Shown here one piece after another: positions 34,941 to 43,764 of a stretch of 64,000 bases of DNA. Each line of letters starts with the position of its first letter. Position 1 is the first letter of the stretch. Source of the stretch: Natrinema zhouii (lineage in GTDB: Archaea > Halobacteriota > Halobacteria > Halobacteriales > Natrialbaceae); the NCBI RefSeq assembly GCF_013456555.2, contig NZ_CP059154.1:124001-188000 (forward strand). The letters are read 5' to 3'. The notes beneath the pieces were generated by a model, which was not told where the DNA came from, searched no databases, and saw only the letters and a list, made by a program, of their open reading frames with translations. The translations under genes were made by a program, and so were the position numbers.

Positions 34941-35099
34941 ATCGGCAACCCCACCCGCACGAAAGAAATAGCTTGCGAGTCGGCGATGCGATCGAGGACG
35001 GGTGCCGGCGGTCCGTCTCATACGAACTCCTGTCCGTCAGTTCCGGCGCACTCGTGACCCGCCAGCGGGTGCGCCGGTACACAGGTACAGCGGACCGTC

Positions 35100-35645
35100 T
35101 CAGTCCTTGCGCTTGACGACGTCGCCCAGCGTGTAACTTCCCGTCGAGGAGCCGCCGGACCACTCCGAGTCCTCGCTGGAGCTTCCCTCGGCGTTCAGAT
35201 TGATCTCGAGGAAGTCCTCGAGTTTGGTCTGTACCTGATCGCTCGGCAGGGTGTCGCCGCGCTCGATCTTGCGGACCAGACTGGCCTTCTCGTTGAGTTC
35301 GTTCGCGAGATCGGACTGACTCAGCCCCTTGTCCTCGCGAGCGTTACGCACGCGCTCGTCGTAATCGGTCGCGAGTTCGTCCATGTCGTCGAACATGTCC
35401 GACCGGCGCTGACTCGAGCCGCCCGAACTCGAGGAACTCGCGCTCGAACCGGTGGACTGGCCACCCCCACTCGACGAGGACGAACCCGAGCCGGTCGAGT
35501 ACTTGGTCGACGCGCTCGAACTCGAGGTATCTTTGACTTCAGTGCCGAAGTCCGTGCAGTCCGAACACACGTCTAGCTTCGCGCCCTCGACTTTGATGGT
35601 TTTCGGGGACGACGTCTCGGCCCCACACATCTCGCACTGAACCAT
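35100..35645 (-). CDS. Archaeal multiprotein bridging factor aMBF1
   Basis: 181 aa. N-terminal zinc ribbon (QCEMCGAE ... VCSDCTDFG), a Ser/Gly/Thr low-complexity linker of about 45 residues, and a Cro/C1 helix-turn-helix (about 95-150: RVRNAREDKGLSQSDLANELNEKASLVRKIERGDTLPSD). This is the archaeal MBF1 layout; the linker is longer and more Ser-rich than in most. Acts as a transcription/translation-associated factor. Ends with a short conserved VVKRKD. Monocistronic. Confidence 0.9.
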   Translation of the reverse strand: MVQCEMCGAETSSPKTIKVEGAKLDVCSDCTDFGTEVKDTSSSSASTKYSTGSGSSSSSGGGQSTGSSASSSSSGGSSQRRSDMFDDMDELATDYDERVRNAREDKGLSQSDLANELNEKASLVRKIERGDTLPSDQVQTKLEDFLEINLNAEGSSSEDSEWSGGSSTGSYTLGDVVKRKD

Positions 35646-35731
35646 GTCCGTCTCTATATTCCGATGAGGGATAAAGGATGCGGCGCGGTTCCGTCCCGTA
35701 AAACGGCCCAGTTAGCGGGTGAAAACGCCGA

Positions 35732-36346
35732 TTACTCGAGTGCGGCCCACGAGTAGTAAAAGCGCTGCAGCGCGGTCAGATGGCCGACGACCGCGAGGAA
35801 GACGAGCAGTAAGCCAACGAGGGTGAAATCGCCGACGATCGGCCCCGAGAGCGGGTAGGCCAGGAAGCCGGCGATGCCGATGATCGCCAGCCGGTCGGCC
35901 CGACCGACGAGCCCGCCGTAGACCCGGTCGAGGCCGACGGCCTGTGCCTGCGTTCCGAGATAGGAGGTCATCACGACGCCGGTCACTGCGGCAAAGCCCA
36001 GCAGGTAATCCTCGAGTCCCGCGGCCAGTCCGGCGATGACGACGATGTCTGCGTACCGGTCGAGGACGTGATCCAGCAGGTCGCCGCCGGCCGAGGCGAC
36101 CTCCTGTTCGCGTGCGAGCGCACCGTCGATGATGTCGAGCCAGCCGTTCAGAAAGACCAGCGTCGCCGCGACGGCGTACCAGATCGGGTCCTCGAGTCCG
36201 CCGAGCGCGAACGCCACCGCGGCCAGGATCGCCATCCCGAACGCGACCACGCTCACGCCATCGGGCGTCATTCCGATGCGATCGAAGCCCTTGACGAACG
36301 GATCGAGGAACCGCGACACGTACGGGCGGAACTTATCGAGCGTCAT
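35732..36346 (-). CDS. CDP-alcohol phosphatidyltransferase (archaeal phospholipid head-group synthase)
   Basis: 204 aa with about five to six spans. The signature D-x2-DG-x2-AR-x8-G-x3-D-x3-D is intact in WLDIIDGALAREQEVASAGGDLLDHVLDRYAD. Transfers an alcohol phosphate (such as inositol or glycerol phosphate) onto CDP-archaeol. Third gene of a run with hisC and an adenylate kinase; it overlaps the kinase stop by four bases (ATGA). Substrate cannot be assigned from sequence alone; the archaetidylinositol-phosphate synthase branch is a reasonable guess. Confidence 0.88.
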   Translation of the reverse strand: MTLDKFRPYVSRFLDPFVKGFDRIGMTPDGVSVVAFGMAILAAVAFALGGLEDPIWYAVAATLVFLNGWLDIIDGALAREQEVASAGGDLLDHVLDRYADIVVIAGLAAGLEDYLLGFAAVTGVVMTSYLGTQAQAVGLDRVYGGLVGRADRLAIIGIAGFLAYPLSGPIVGDFTLVGLLLVFLAVVGHLTALQRFYYSWAALE

Positions 36347-36897
36347 GTGAGATACCCCATGTAGTCGACCTCGCCAGCACTCGGTTCGCGCTCGTCCGTC
36401 ACGACCGCGACGAGTTCGTCCGCGACGCCGGCGGGCTCGCGCTCGGTCGTCTCGATCTCGTAGACCGACTCGAGGCCGTGTTCCTCGACCGCTTCGGATA
36501 GAATGACGTCCAGGGCCTCGCTCTCCGCGTTCTCCGCCGCCTTGGCATCTGTCTCGCCACGCTCGAGTAATCGGTCCTCGAGCGTGTCGGGGCGACACCG
36601 CAGGACGGCCACCCGATCGACGTCGAAGTGATGGGCGAGATGCGATTCGATCACGATGTCGTCGCGGCCCTCGAGCCACTCGCTCAGCGCCTCGAGGTCG
36701 GCGACCTTGCTCTCGCGGTCGGCGTCGACCTCGGTGTAGAGTTCCTCGTCCTCGAGGACTCGGTTGAGGTGGATTACCTCGAGGTCGGGCGTCAACTCGT
36801 CGTCCGTTGCGTCATCGGAATCGGCCAGCCGGGACTCGAGCAACTCGGTCGCGGTCGTCTTCCCGGTTCCGGGAGTGCCGGTGACGGCGACTCTCAT
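36343..36897 (-). CDS. Archaeal adenylate kinase of the AK6/Fap7 type
   Basis: 184 aa. P-loop AVTGTPGTGKTTATELL at the N-terminus, EEELY-like NMP motif, VIESHLAHHF and RCRPDTLEDRL matching the AK6/Fap7 branch. Combines adenylate kinase activity with a role in 30S maturation in eukaryotes and archaea. Nested in the hisC-AK6-CDP-alcohol transferase run by ATGA overlaps at both ends, so translation is coupled. Confidence 0.9.
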   Translation of the reverse strand: MRVAVTGTPGTGKTTATELLESRLADSDDATDDELTPDLEVIHLNRVLEDEELYTEVDADRESKVADLEALSEWLEGRDDIVIESHLAHHFDVDRVAVLRCRPDTLEDRLLERGETDAKAAENAESEALDVILSEAVEEHGLESVYEIETTEREPAGVADELVAVVTDEREPSAGEVDYMGYLT

Positions 36898-38039
36898 TGA
36901 TCGGCCACCTCCGCATCCGGGTCGTCGGCCTCGTCCGTCTCGAGTCCGAGATCGTCGAGGACGTCGTTGAGTGTTGCGACAGCCTGTTCGGTCTCCTCCT
37001 CGGTACCGCAGGTGATGCGGATACAGCCTGGGAGGCCGAAACTCGAGCAGTCGCGGACGATGATGCCGCGTTCTTGCATCTCCTCGGCGACGGCCGCGGC
37101 ATCGCCGACGTCGACGAGGGCGAAGTTGCCCTCGCTCTCCCAGACGTGAGAATCGATCTGCTCTCGCATGTATGCGCGAGCGTCGCGCGCCGTCTCGACG
37201 GTGCGTTCGACGTGTTCCTCGTCGTCGATAGCAGCGAGACCCGCCCGGCAGGCGAGCTCGCTCGCCGCGAAGGGGGTGTTCACGCGGGCGTAGGCGTCGG
37301 CCCACTCGTCGGGGACGACGGCGTAGCCGAGTCGGACGCCGGCCAGCCCGTAGGCCTTCGAGAAGGTCCGCAGGACGGCGACGTCGTCGCGGGCGTCGAA
37401 CCCGTCGCGGCCCTCGAGCAGGGCGATGGCGCTGTCTCGGTCGGCGAACTCGCCGTAGGCCTCGTCGACCACGACCAGCGTCTCGTCGTCGGTTTCGTCG
37501 GCGAGGCGCTCGACTTCTGCGAGCGGCATCGTCGAGCCGGTTGGGTTGTGTGGGCTGGTGACGAAGACCAATCGATCGCCGTTGTAGGCCTCGAGAACGG
37601 TCTCGGCGTTCTGGGCGAAGTCGTCGTCCTTCGAGAGTTCGTACTCGCGGACGTCGCCGTGGTGGTACCGGGAACTCATTCCGTAGTAGGCGAAGCCGGG
37701 CGAGGGGACGAGGACGGTGTCACCGGGTTCGATGACGGCCCGGTGGAGGTAATCGATCGCCCCGTCCCCGCCGTTGGCCAGCCAGACTTGCTCGTCGGTG
37801 ACGTCCCAGCGGTCGGCGACGGCGCTCGTGAGGTCGGCGTGGGCGGCCTTCGGGTAGGAACTCACGCTCGAGGCCGTCTCGCGGATGGCCACGGCGGCGG
37901 CCGGCGAAGGGCCGTGCGGGTTCTCGTTCGAGGCGAGTTTGACGAACTCCGAGGGGTCGCGCCCGAGTTCGCGGGCGACCTCCTCGATGCCTCGACCCGC
38001 CTCGTATGCGACGTGATCGGACAGGTCGCGCGGTTGCAT
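36894..38039 (-). CDS. hisC: Histidinol-phosphate aminotransferase
   Basis: 381 aa PLP fold-type I aminotransferase for the histidine pathway. Contains KLASNENPHGPSP at the start, WLANGGDGAIDYLHRAVIEPGD, TSPHNPTGS (nucleotide-phosphate pocket), VVVDEAYGEF (PLP Asp) and the catalytic Lys in FSKAYGLAGVRLGYA, with CIRITCGTEEE at the C-terminus. First gene of a three-gene overlapping run with an AK6-like kinase and CDP-alcohol transferase. TATA-like cccttaagag about 25-35 bases before the ATG suggests a near-leaderless mRNA. Confidence 0.94.
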   Translation of the reverse strand: MQPRDLSDHVAYEAGRGIEEVARELGRDPSEFVKLASNENPHGPSPAAAVAIRETASSVSSYPKAAHADLTSAVADRWDVTDEQVWLANGGDGAIDYLHRAVIEPGDTVLVPSPGFAYYGMSSRYHHGDVREYELSKDDDFAQNAETVLEAYNGDRLVFVTSPHNPTGSTMPLAEVERLADETDDETLVVVDEAYGEFADRDSAIALLEGRDGFDARDDVAVLRTFSKAYGLAGVRLGYAVVPDEWADAYARVNTPFAASELACRAGLAAIDDEEHVERTVETARDARAYMREQIDSHVWESEGNFALVDVGDAAAVAEEMQERGIIVRDCSSFGLPGCIRITCGTEEETEQAVATLNDVLDDLGLETDEADDPDAEVADQ

Positions 38040-38175
38040 ACGCGAATCCTGTTTCCCGTGGCTCTTAAGGGTGCTTACATGTGGTCAGTCGCTCTCGTTG
38101 ACTGTCCACAAACTACCGTGCCTGCTCCCGTCCGAGGACGATTCTCTCACCCGGTCGCGTCGATTCGCGGCCGCG

Positions 38176-38349
38176 TTAGCCCGCCCGTTTCAGTATTTGC
38201 GGGACGACCGTAATCTCGAGCACTGCGAGACCGAGCACGAGCCATCGCATCGTTCCGTCGAGGAAGGCGAAGGCAACGACCGTCAGTATCGCGGCACTGC
38301 TGAGGCCCATACCGTAGCGGATCGCTGGACTGTCGAACACGGAGGACAT
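38176..38349 (-). CDS. 57-aa small membrane protein
   Basis: MSSVFDSPAIRYGMGLSSAA followed by two hydrophobic segments (ILTVVAFAFLDGTM and LVLGLAVLEITVVPQIL) and a basic end (KRAG). Two-span small membrane protein of a kind frequent in haloarchaea. ATG at 38349; AT-rich sequence (tatattattttatattt, 38374-38391) upstream is a probable promoter. Co-oriented with hisC but separated from it by about 136 bases. Not in any family I can name. Confidence 0.7.
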   Translation of the reverse strand: MSSVFDSPAIRYGMGLSSAAILTVVAFAFLDGTMRWLVLGLAVLEITVVPQILKRAG

Positions 38350-38426
38350 ACACAGTAATAATTGTCCTCTCTAATATATTATTTTATATTTAATTATCAC
38401 CGACAGGTAGGCTCGGCGAGCCGCGA

Positions 38427-38594
38427 TTACTGTGGCTGCAACCGCTCGAGGCGCTCGAGCGAATCCGCATCATCCGGGTCCTTGTCGGACCGAACTCCGA
38501 CGAACCGCGGGAATCGCAGCGCGTACCCCGACGAGTACGTCGGCGAGGACTGGATCTCCTCGTAGCCGACCTCGAAGACGACCGCTGGCTCGAG
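38427..38594 (-). pseudogene. Displaced copy of the 3' end of the DNA ligase gene
   Basis: 56 codons including the stop, aligning over exactly the same length with the 3' end of the intact ligase gene (39519-39686). 50 of 55 residues are identical; differences are Q>V, H>S and the last three residues (RGH versus QPQ). DNA similarity ends abruptly at 38594/39686. It has no start codon and cannot be expressed on its own. An SDR gene lies between the two tails, implying that foreign DNA carrying a replacement ligase 3' end plus the SDR gene was inserted, leaving the old tail behind. Confidence 0.85.
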
Positions 38595-38600
38595 TGCCGA

Positions 38601-39380
38601 TCAGTTATCTTTACAACCCCAACCGAACGCCGTCCAGCCGCCATCGGCAGTGAGCACTTCGCCGGTGACGAAGTTGTCTCCCGAAGCGAGGAACTCGACG
38701 CAGTTCGCGACTTCGTCCGGCGTTCCAAACCGATCGAGCGGTGTCCGATCCCTGATGTCCTGTTCGTCGAACCCCGTCTCGTCTTGTGCCTGTTCGACCA
38801 TCTCCGTCATGATGTACCCCGGTGCGAGCGCGTTCACGTGAATATCGTGCTCCGCCCACTCGACGGCGAGACACCGGGTGAGATTGTTGACGCCTCCCTT
38901 CGTCGTATTATACGGCGTTCGATCCTGTTGGCCCATACTCCCCATCATACTCGAGATGTTAACGATCTCACCGCCGTCGCCCTGTTCGATCATCCGGGCT
39001 CCGGCCGCCTGCGCACAGAAGAAGGGTCCCGTCAAGTTCACATCGATGACCTGCTGCCAGTCCTCGGGTGTCAGCTCCTCTGCAGGACCGCGGATGTTAA
39101 TACCCGCGTTGTTTACCAGAACGTCGAGACGACCGAACCGGTCGACGGTTTCATCGATCAAGTTTTCGACGGACGATTTCTCGCTCACGTCGACTTCGAC
39201 TGCGTGAGCGGTGCCCGCTTTCCCTTCGAATTCGTCGACGACCTGTTCACAGTCGTCGAGCGATCGCGAACAAATAACGACGTTATCGCCGTTTTCCACG
39301 AACCGCTCCGCGATACTCCGTCCTAATCCTCTCGTCGAGCCCGTTACGATAACCGTTTGCGTATCCGGTTTACTGGCCAT
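38601..39380 (-). CDS. SDR-family oxidoreductase inserted behind DNA ligase gene
   Basis: 259 aa. NAD(P)-binding VTGSTRGLGRSIAERF, LVNNAGINIRGPAEE, catalytic Ser in EIVNISSMMGSMG, catalytic Tyr/Lys in YNTTKGGVNN, then NALAPGYIMTEM: classical SDR, gluconate/3-oxoacyl reductase-like. Start ATG 39380 with AT-rich promoter directly upstream (ttaattattttgataat, 39409-39425). The gene sits between two copies of the ligase 3' end, an arrangement suggesting recent acquisition. Base composition is near but slightly below that of the neighbours. Substrate not predictable. Confidence 0.9.
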   Translation of the reverse strand: MASKPDTQTVIVTGSTRGLGRSIAERFVENGDNVVICSRSLDDCEQVVDEFEGKAGTAHAVEVDVSEKSSVENLIDETVDRFGRLDVLVNNAGINIRGPAEELTPEDWQQVIDVNLTGPFFCAQAAGARMIEQGDGGEIVNISSMMGSMGQQDRTPYNTTKGGVNNLTRCLAVEWAEHDIHVNALAPGYIMTEMVEQAQDETGFDEQDIRDRTPLDRFGTPDEVANCVEFLASGDNFVTGEVLTADGGWTAFGWGCKDN

Positions 39381-39518
39381 GGTATAACCGATCCCCATGC
39401 AAACATCCTTAATTATTTTGATAATGAAACGAATATAGCGGTAGTTCGTGTGAATGATACTCGAGACGAGTTCGATGCTCGATTCGGGGAACGAATCGAG
39501 CGACTCGTCCCCCGTCGT

Positions 39519-41306
39519 TCAGTGACCACGTAGTCGCTCCAGTCGTTCGAGCGAGTCCGCGTCGTCCGGATCCTTGTCGTGACGCACGCCCTGAAACCGC
39601 GGGAACCGCAGCGCGTACCCCGACGAGTAGGTCGGCGAGGACTGGATCTCCTCGTAACCGACTTCGAAGACGACCGCTGGCTCGAGGTCGACTTCCTGAC
39701 CCTCTTCGGCCGCGATGTGGGGCTCGAGCAGCTCCGTCAGCTCCGCGAGTTTCTCGTCGGTGATCCCGGTCGCGACCTTGCCGACCGTCTCGAGGGTATC
39801 TCCCGCTCGTACCGAGAGTTCGAAGGTCCCGAGGAAGGTCGCGCGCCGACCCTCTCCCCATTCCGCGCCGGTCACTACGCAGTCCAGCGTCTCCACGTCC
39901 GGTTTGCGTTTGCGCCAGTGCTTGCCGCGCCGGCCCGGCGAGTACGCGGAGTCGGGATCTTTGAGCATGATCCCCTCGTGGCCGGCCTCGAGGGCGTCGG
40001 CGTCGATCGACTCGATCTCGTCGGGATCGTCGGTGCGCCAGAGTAGCGAGAGTCCCTCGATATCCTCGTCGTCTGCGGATTCGGGGTCGGAATCGGCGCC
40101 CACCAACACCGACCGGAGCCGATCGTGTCGAACCGTCAGCGGGTCTGCGAGCAAGTCCTCCCCGTCGGCGTGCAGACAGTCGAAGAAGACCGGCCGCACC
40201 GAGACGTCCTCGCGGGCCTTCGCGACGTCGTGTTTCCGCCGGAAGCGCTTGAGCACCTCCTGAAACGGTAGCGGGCTCCCGCCTTCGTCGATCGCGACGA
40301 CCTCGCCGTCGAGGATCGCGGGCTCCTCGAGCGTCTCCTCGGCGAACTCGACCACTTCGGGAAGCGCCTCGGTGACGTCTTCCATGTTCCTCGAGAAGAC
40401 GCGCGTCTCCGCCGCCGACTCGCCCGCCGGCCCCGAATCACCGGGATCGTGGTGCAGTTGTATTCTGGCCCCGTCGTACTTCCACTCGACCCCGGTCTCC
40501 TCCCACTCCTCGAGCGCCTCCGTTACCGTCCCCGCCTGCGCGAGCATCGCCTGAACGGGTCGGCCGACCGCGAGGTCCAGCGCGTCGAGGCCGTCGACTC
40601 CCTCGTCCCGCGCGATCCGTGCGACTTGCCCGTAATCGTTCGAGACCTGCAGCGCGCGCTCGACTCGATCCTCGGGAACGTTGAAGGCCGCCGCGATGGC
40701 GTCCCGAACCGTCCCCTCGCCGACGCCGATGCGCATCTCCGAGAGCACGATTCGGGCGAGGTAGCGCGCTTCCTCGCTCGAACAGCGGTTGAACAGCCCG
40801 AAGAGCAGGTCGACCTTGCGATCCTGGCTGCCCGATCCCTCGGCAGCAGCGAGCTCCTCGAGGGTGTCGTAGACCTCGCGAACGGTGAGGCCACCGCTAC
40901 TATCGCCGCCGGAATCGTCAGCGCCCCCGCCGGTGAACGCACCGAGTCCCTGCTGGCCGCCGAAATCGTAACTCGCCGCCACGTCGCCGATCTCGCCGAT
41001 CTCCGCGAGACGGTCCTCGACGTCGTCGCTACTCACGTTCGTCCCCGCCGCGCGGGCGATCGCCTCGTAACACGCGCTCGGTCCGATATCGAGCGTCGTC
41101 GAGTCCCAGGCCGGAAACACTCGTCCCTGTGCGAAGCGCGCGACGATCTCGAGGGTCTGCGGTTCCCCCGCAGCGCCCGAAGAACGTCGTTCCTCGCTCT
41201 CGTCTCCCGCTTCGGCGAGCAGTTCCCGAACGTGAGCCACGATCTCGAGGTCCGCAGGCTCGGCGTCGATCGTCCCGGCGCGGTCGGCGAACGTGGCGAA
41301 CTCCAT
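39519..41306 (-). CDS. lig: ATP-dependent DNA ligase
   Basis: 595 aa. N-terminal DNA-binding region (about 1-225), adenylation domain with motif I EWKYDGARIQLHHD (the AMP-binding Lys about residue 275), DGEVVAID (III), and the OB fold with GIMLKDPDSAYSPGRRGKHWRKRKP (motifs IV-V). Seals nicks using ATP. The C-terminal tail [18 protein letters not shown] is duplicated downstream at 38427-38594, so the last ~55 codons may be a replacement by recombination. Internal Gly/Ser/Asp segment after residue 120 is a haloarchaeal insert. Start 41306 matches MEFATFADRAG. Confidence 0.95.
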   Translation of the reverse strand: MEFATFADRAGTIDAEPADLEIVAHVRELLAEAGDESEERRSSGAAGEPQTLEIVARFAQGRVFPAWDSTTLDIGPSACYEAIARAAGTNVSSDDVEDRLAEIGEIGDVAASYDFGGQQGLGAFTGGGADDSGGDSSGGLTVREVYDTLEELAAAEGSGSQDRKVDLLFGLFNRCSSEEARYLARIVLSEMRIGVGEGTVRDAIAAAFNVPEDRVERALQVSNDYGQVARIARDEGVDGLDALDLAVGRPVQAMLAQAGTVTEALEEWEETGVEWKYDGARIQLHHDPGDSGPAGESAAETRVFSRNMEDVTEALPEVVEFAEETLEEPAILDGEVVAIDEGGSPLPFQEVLKRFRRKHDVAKAREDVSVRPVFFDCLHADGEDLLADPLTVRHDRLRSVLVGADSDPESADDEDIEGLSLLWRTDDPDEIESIDADALEAGHEGIMLKDPDSAYSPGRRGKHWRKRKPDVETLDCVVTGAEWGEGRRATFLGTFELSVRAGDTLETVGKVATGITDEKLAELTELLEPHIAAEEGQEVDLEPAVVFEVGYEEIQSSPTYSSGYALRFPRFQGVRHDKDPDDADSLERLERLRGH

Positions 41307-41419
41307 CGCCGGAGTGTATCGTCGCGGCGAGTAAAACGGTTCTGAGACGAGCACGGATCCGACTGCTGATCGACGAGGTGCCGAAAAATGGTACCGGCCT
41401 TGGGTCGACTGTGATCCGG

Positions 41420-41776
41420 CTATGCGCTCTGCTCGGCGGTGTTACTTGCATCCTGAGAGATCGACAGCTCGCTATTGCCACCGTCGAGTACGGTCGCGGT
41501 CTGGATACCCGTGTTACTGGCATCCTGATCGGCGGTCTGTATCACGGGCGAATCAGCGTCGGAACTGGCGGTCTGTCCGGCGAGATTGCTCGCATCCTGA
41601 TCGATAGTCAGGATCGCCGAGCCGTTCTGGACCTCCGCCCCCTGTTCGGCGGCGTTGCTCGCGTCCTGGTTGGTTGTCTGTTCGGTTCCTTCCTGTGCGG
41701 CCGCGGGACCGACGAACCCGGCGATCATCCCAACGGCGAGCACGACGGTCAACGTTGCGATCAATCTGGTTCTCAT
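41420..41776 (-). CDS. Small secreted protein with four curlin-like QDASN repeats
   Basis: 118 aa. Signal peptide MRTRLIATLTVVLAVGMIAG with an AAA-Q cleavage site near residue 27. The mature part repeats a 23-24-residue unit whose core is S-x-L-x-I-x-Q-D-A-S-N-x-x-x-Q (QDASN starting at residues 37, 60, 84 and 108). This pattern is that of curlin amyloid repeats (S-x5-Q-x-G-x2-N-x-A-x3-Q) with Asp/Ala in place of x-Gly. Gene structure and spacing are seen; a beta-solenoid or amyloid role is inference. No CsgB/CsgG-like neighbour is present. TATA-like cttaataga about 35 bases upstream supports expression. Confidence 0.7.
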   Translation of the reverse strand: MRTRLIATLTVVLAVGMIAGFVGPAAAQEGTEQTTNQDASNAAEQGAEVQNGSAILTIDQDASNLAGQTASSDADSPVIQTADQDASNTGIQTATVLDGGNSELSISQDASNTAEQSA

Positions 41777-42052
41777 GGTGAAACGGCAGTGAGCATCAAT
41801 CGACGGACTCTATTAAGCACACTACTGGAAATACCCATTGGTTATCTAACGATTTCAGGTCGATGTCGATACCGAACGCAGGAGTCGAGTTCGTCCTGCA
41901 TCAGGTGCATGATAGCAGGACCGAACGGCGATGTCGTCGAAAACGCGCCTCGGACGTTCGCTATCGGTGCCGACGGGGAACTCCTATCAGGAGACGGTAC
42001 CCGTTGTGACGAGAAACGTGCTTTCAAGGCGTTTGCGCGCGCACCCCGAGGT

Positions 42053-43606
42053 ATGCCAGAGGAGGAACTCGCCGAACGGGTCGCGGCCGTCCTAACGGTC
42101 GATCCCGACGACTTCCGGGAGCAGGCCGAAGCGGACGCCGAGGTGATCAAAGACGGCGTCGAGGAGGGAGTGTTCGACAACCCGCAGGCGATCATCGGCC
42201 TCGAGTACGAGTTCTACGCGGTCAAGGCCGACGACTGTACGCTGCGGCGAGTTCCGCGTCGACTGCTCGAGCTAATCGGCTTCGAGAAGGAACTCGGACT
42301 GCACAACGCCGAGATGACGACGAGTCCCCAGCCGTTGAACGCCCACGGACTCTCAGCGCAGGAGTCGGAGGTAAAGTCCCGGCTCCGGACGGCACTCGAC
42401 GTGACCCAGTCCGAGCGAATGCGACTGGTCAGCGACGGAATTTGGACGATCCCACCCGAGGGCGAGGAGGCGGGAACCTATCTCACGGACAGCGTCGAGC
42501 GGACGGCGGTCACACCGGACGGAACCGATCGTCCGATTCGTATCGCGACGAACATGAGCGACTCCGCCCGGTACCACGCGATGGCCAACACCGAGCAGGC
42601 CGACTCTGCTGGAATGTGTATCGACGCGCCACACGTCTCGTTGCAGGACGATACCGTCATGCCCGAGAGCCTCATCACGTCGATCCAGCCTCACTATCAG
42701 GTGGCCCACGCCCCCGACCTTCCGACCTACTTCAACTACGCGCTGCGGATCGCGGGACCGCTGCTCGCACTCGGCGTCAACTCCCCGTTCTTCCCTCCCG
42801 ATCTGTACGACGAGGACGCGACCGCCGATGAAATCCTTCAGGATGGCTGGATGGAACACCGGATCAGTATCTTCGAGACCATGCTCAACGATCCCACCAC
42901 GGGAGAAGGGAAGGTTCGCTTTCCACGCGACCTCACAACCGTCGACGAAGCGATCGATCGGATCGCGGCCGACGATACGATCGTCCCCATGCCGGTCGAG
43001 GCGGGCGAGCGCTTCGACGACCAGTTCCCCCACTTCAGCCGCAAACACGGGACCTACTGGCGCTGGGTCCGTCCGGTCTTCGGCGGGCCGACGCGCTCGG
43101 CCGCCAACGCCCGCATCGAGTTCCGACCGATCCCCGCCCAGCCCACGGTCCGCGATTCGGTCTCCTTCCTCGCCGCGTTCGCCGGCCTGATGGAGAGCCT
43201 GACCCGCCTCGAGCATCCCGTCGTCGAACTCGACTGGCAGCTCGCCCGCGAGAACTTCTACGACGCGATGGTCGACGGGCTCTCGGCCGAACTGACCTGG
43301 ATCACCAACGACGGGAAGGAGACGACCGATCGGCTCGCGCTCTACGAGGACCTGCTGGCCCACGCCGAGGACGGCCTGACCAACCGCGGGCTGACCGAGG
43401 AGGATGCCGCGAAGTACCTCTACCCGCTCCGGCGGCGCGTCCGACAGTGCGTGACGCCGGCCAGTTGGAAGCGCGAGCAGGTCCGGGCGGCGCTCGAGGA
43501 TGGCGACGACCTCGCCGACGCCATCGAGGGGATGCAACAACGGTACGTGGCTCAGCAGTCGGAAACGTTGCTCGAGGGGAGCTTCGCGGACTGGATCGGC
43601 GACTAA
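42053..43606 (+). CDS. Glutamate-cysteine ligase family (GCS2) protein, copy 2
   Basis: 517 aa paralogue of the gene at 871-2388, with the same ordered motifs: GLEYEFYAVKADD, SIQPHYQ, ALGVNSPFFPPDLY, KHGTYWRWVRP and RIEFRPIPAQPT. It is longer at the N-terminus and less divergent from a generic GCS2 template (for instance LHNAEMTTSPQP). Expected reaction is glutamate plus an amine (cysteine) to gamma-glutamyl product. TATA-like ctttcaagg about 30 bases upstream of ATG 42053 fits a leaderless message. Which paralogue supplies the cell's gamma-glutamylcysteine is not decidable here. Confidence 0.87.
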   Translation: MPEEELAERVAAVLTVDPDDFREQAEADAEVIKDGVEEGVFDNPQAIIGLEYEFYAVKADDCTLRRVPRRLLELIGFEKELGLHNAEMTTSPQPLNAHGLSAQESEVKSRLRTALDVTQSERMRLVSDGIWTIPPEGEEAGTYLTDSVERTAVTPDGTDRPIRIATNMSDSARYHAMANTEQADSAGMCIDAPHVSLQDDTVMPESLITSIQPHYQVAHAPDLPTYFNYALRIAGPLLALGVNSPFFPPDLYDEDATADEILQDGWMEHRISIFETMLNDPTTGEGKVRFPRDLTTVDEAIDRIAADDTIVPMPVEAGERFDDQFPHFSRKHGTYWRWVRPVFGGPTRSAANARIEFRPIPAQPTVRDSVSFLAAFAGLMESLTRLEHPVVELDWQLARENFYDAMVDGLSAELTWITNDGKETTDRLALYEDLLAHAEDGLTNRGLTEEDAAKYLYPLRRRVRQCVTPASWKREQVRAALEDGDDLADAIEGMQQRYVAQQSETLLEGSFADWIGD

Positions 43607-43764
43607 CGACCGAGTGTGGTCAAACGGAGCGTCTGCGATGTCGCCGTCTCGATCCGACTCCGGTCGCGATGTAGCGCATACTATTGAAGACGATCGACCG
43701 CCTATACTCCGGCGGAGTCACGAATACCTGAGAGCTATCGCCGTTCAACGCAGGTGATCGAGCC

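Noticed and set aside
35000..35110. Short Cys/His frame (ends [10 protein letters not shown]) between tpiA and MBF1
   Set aside because: No start codon in the frame within the available space; probably chance.
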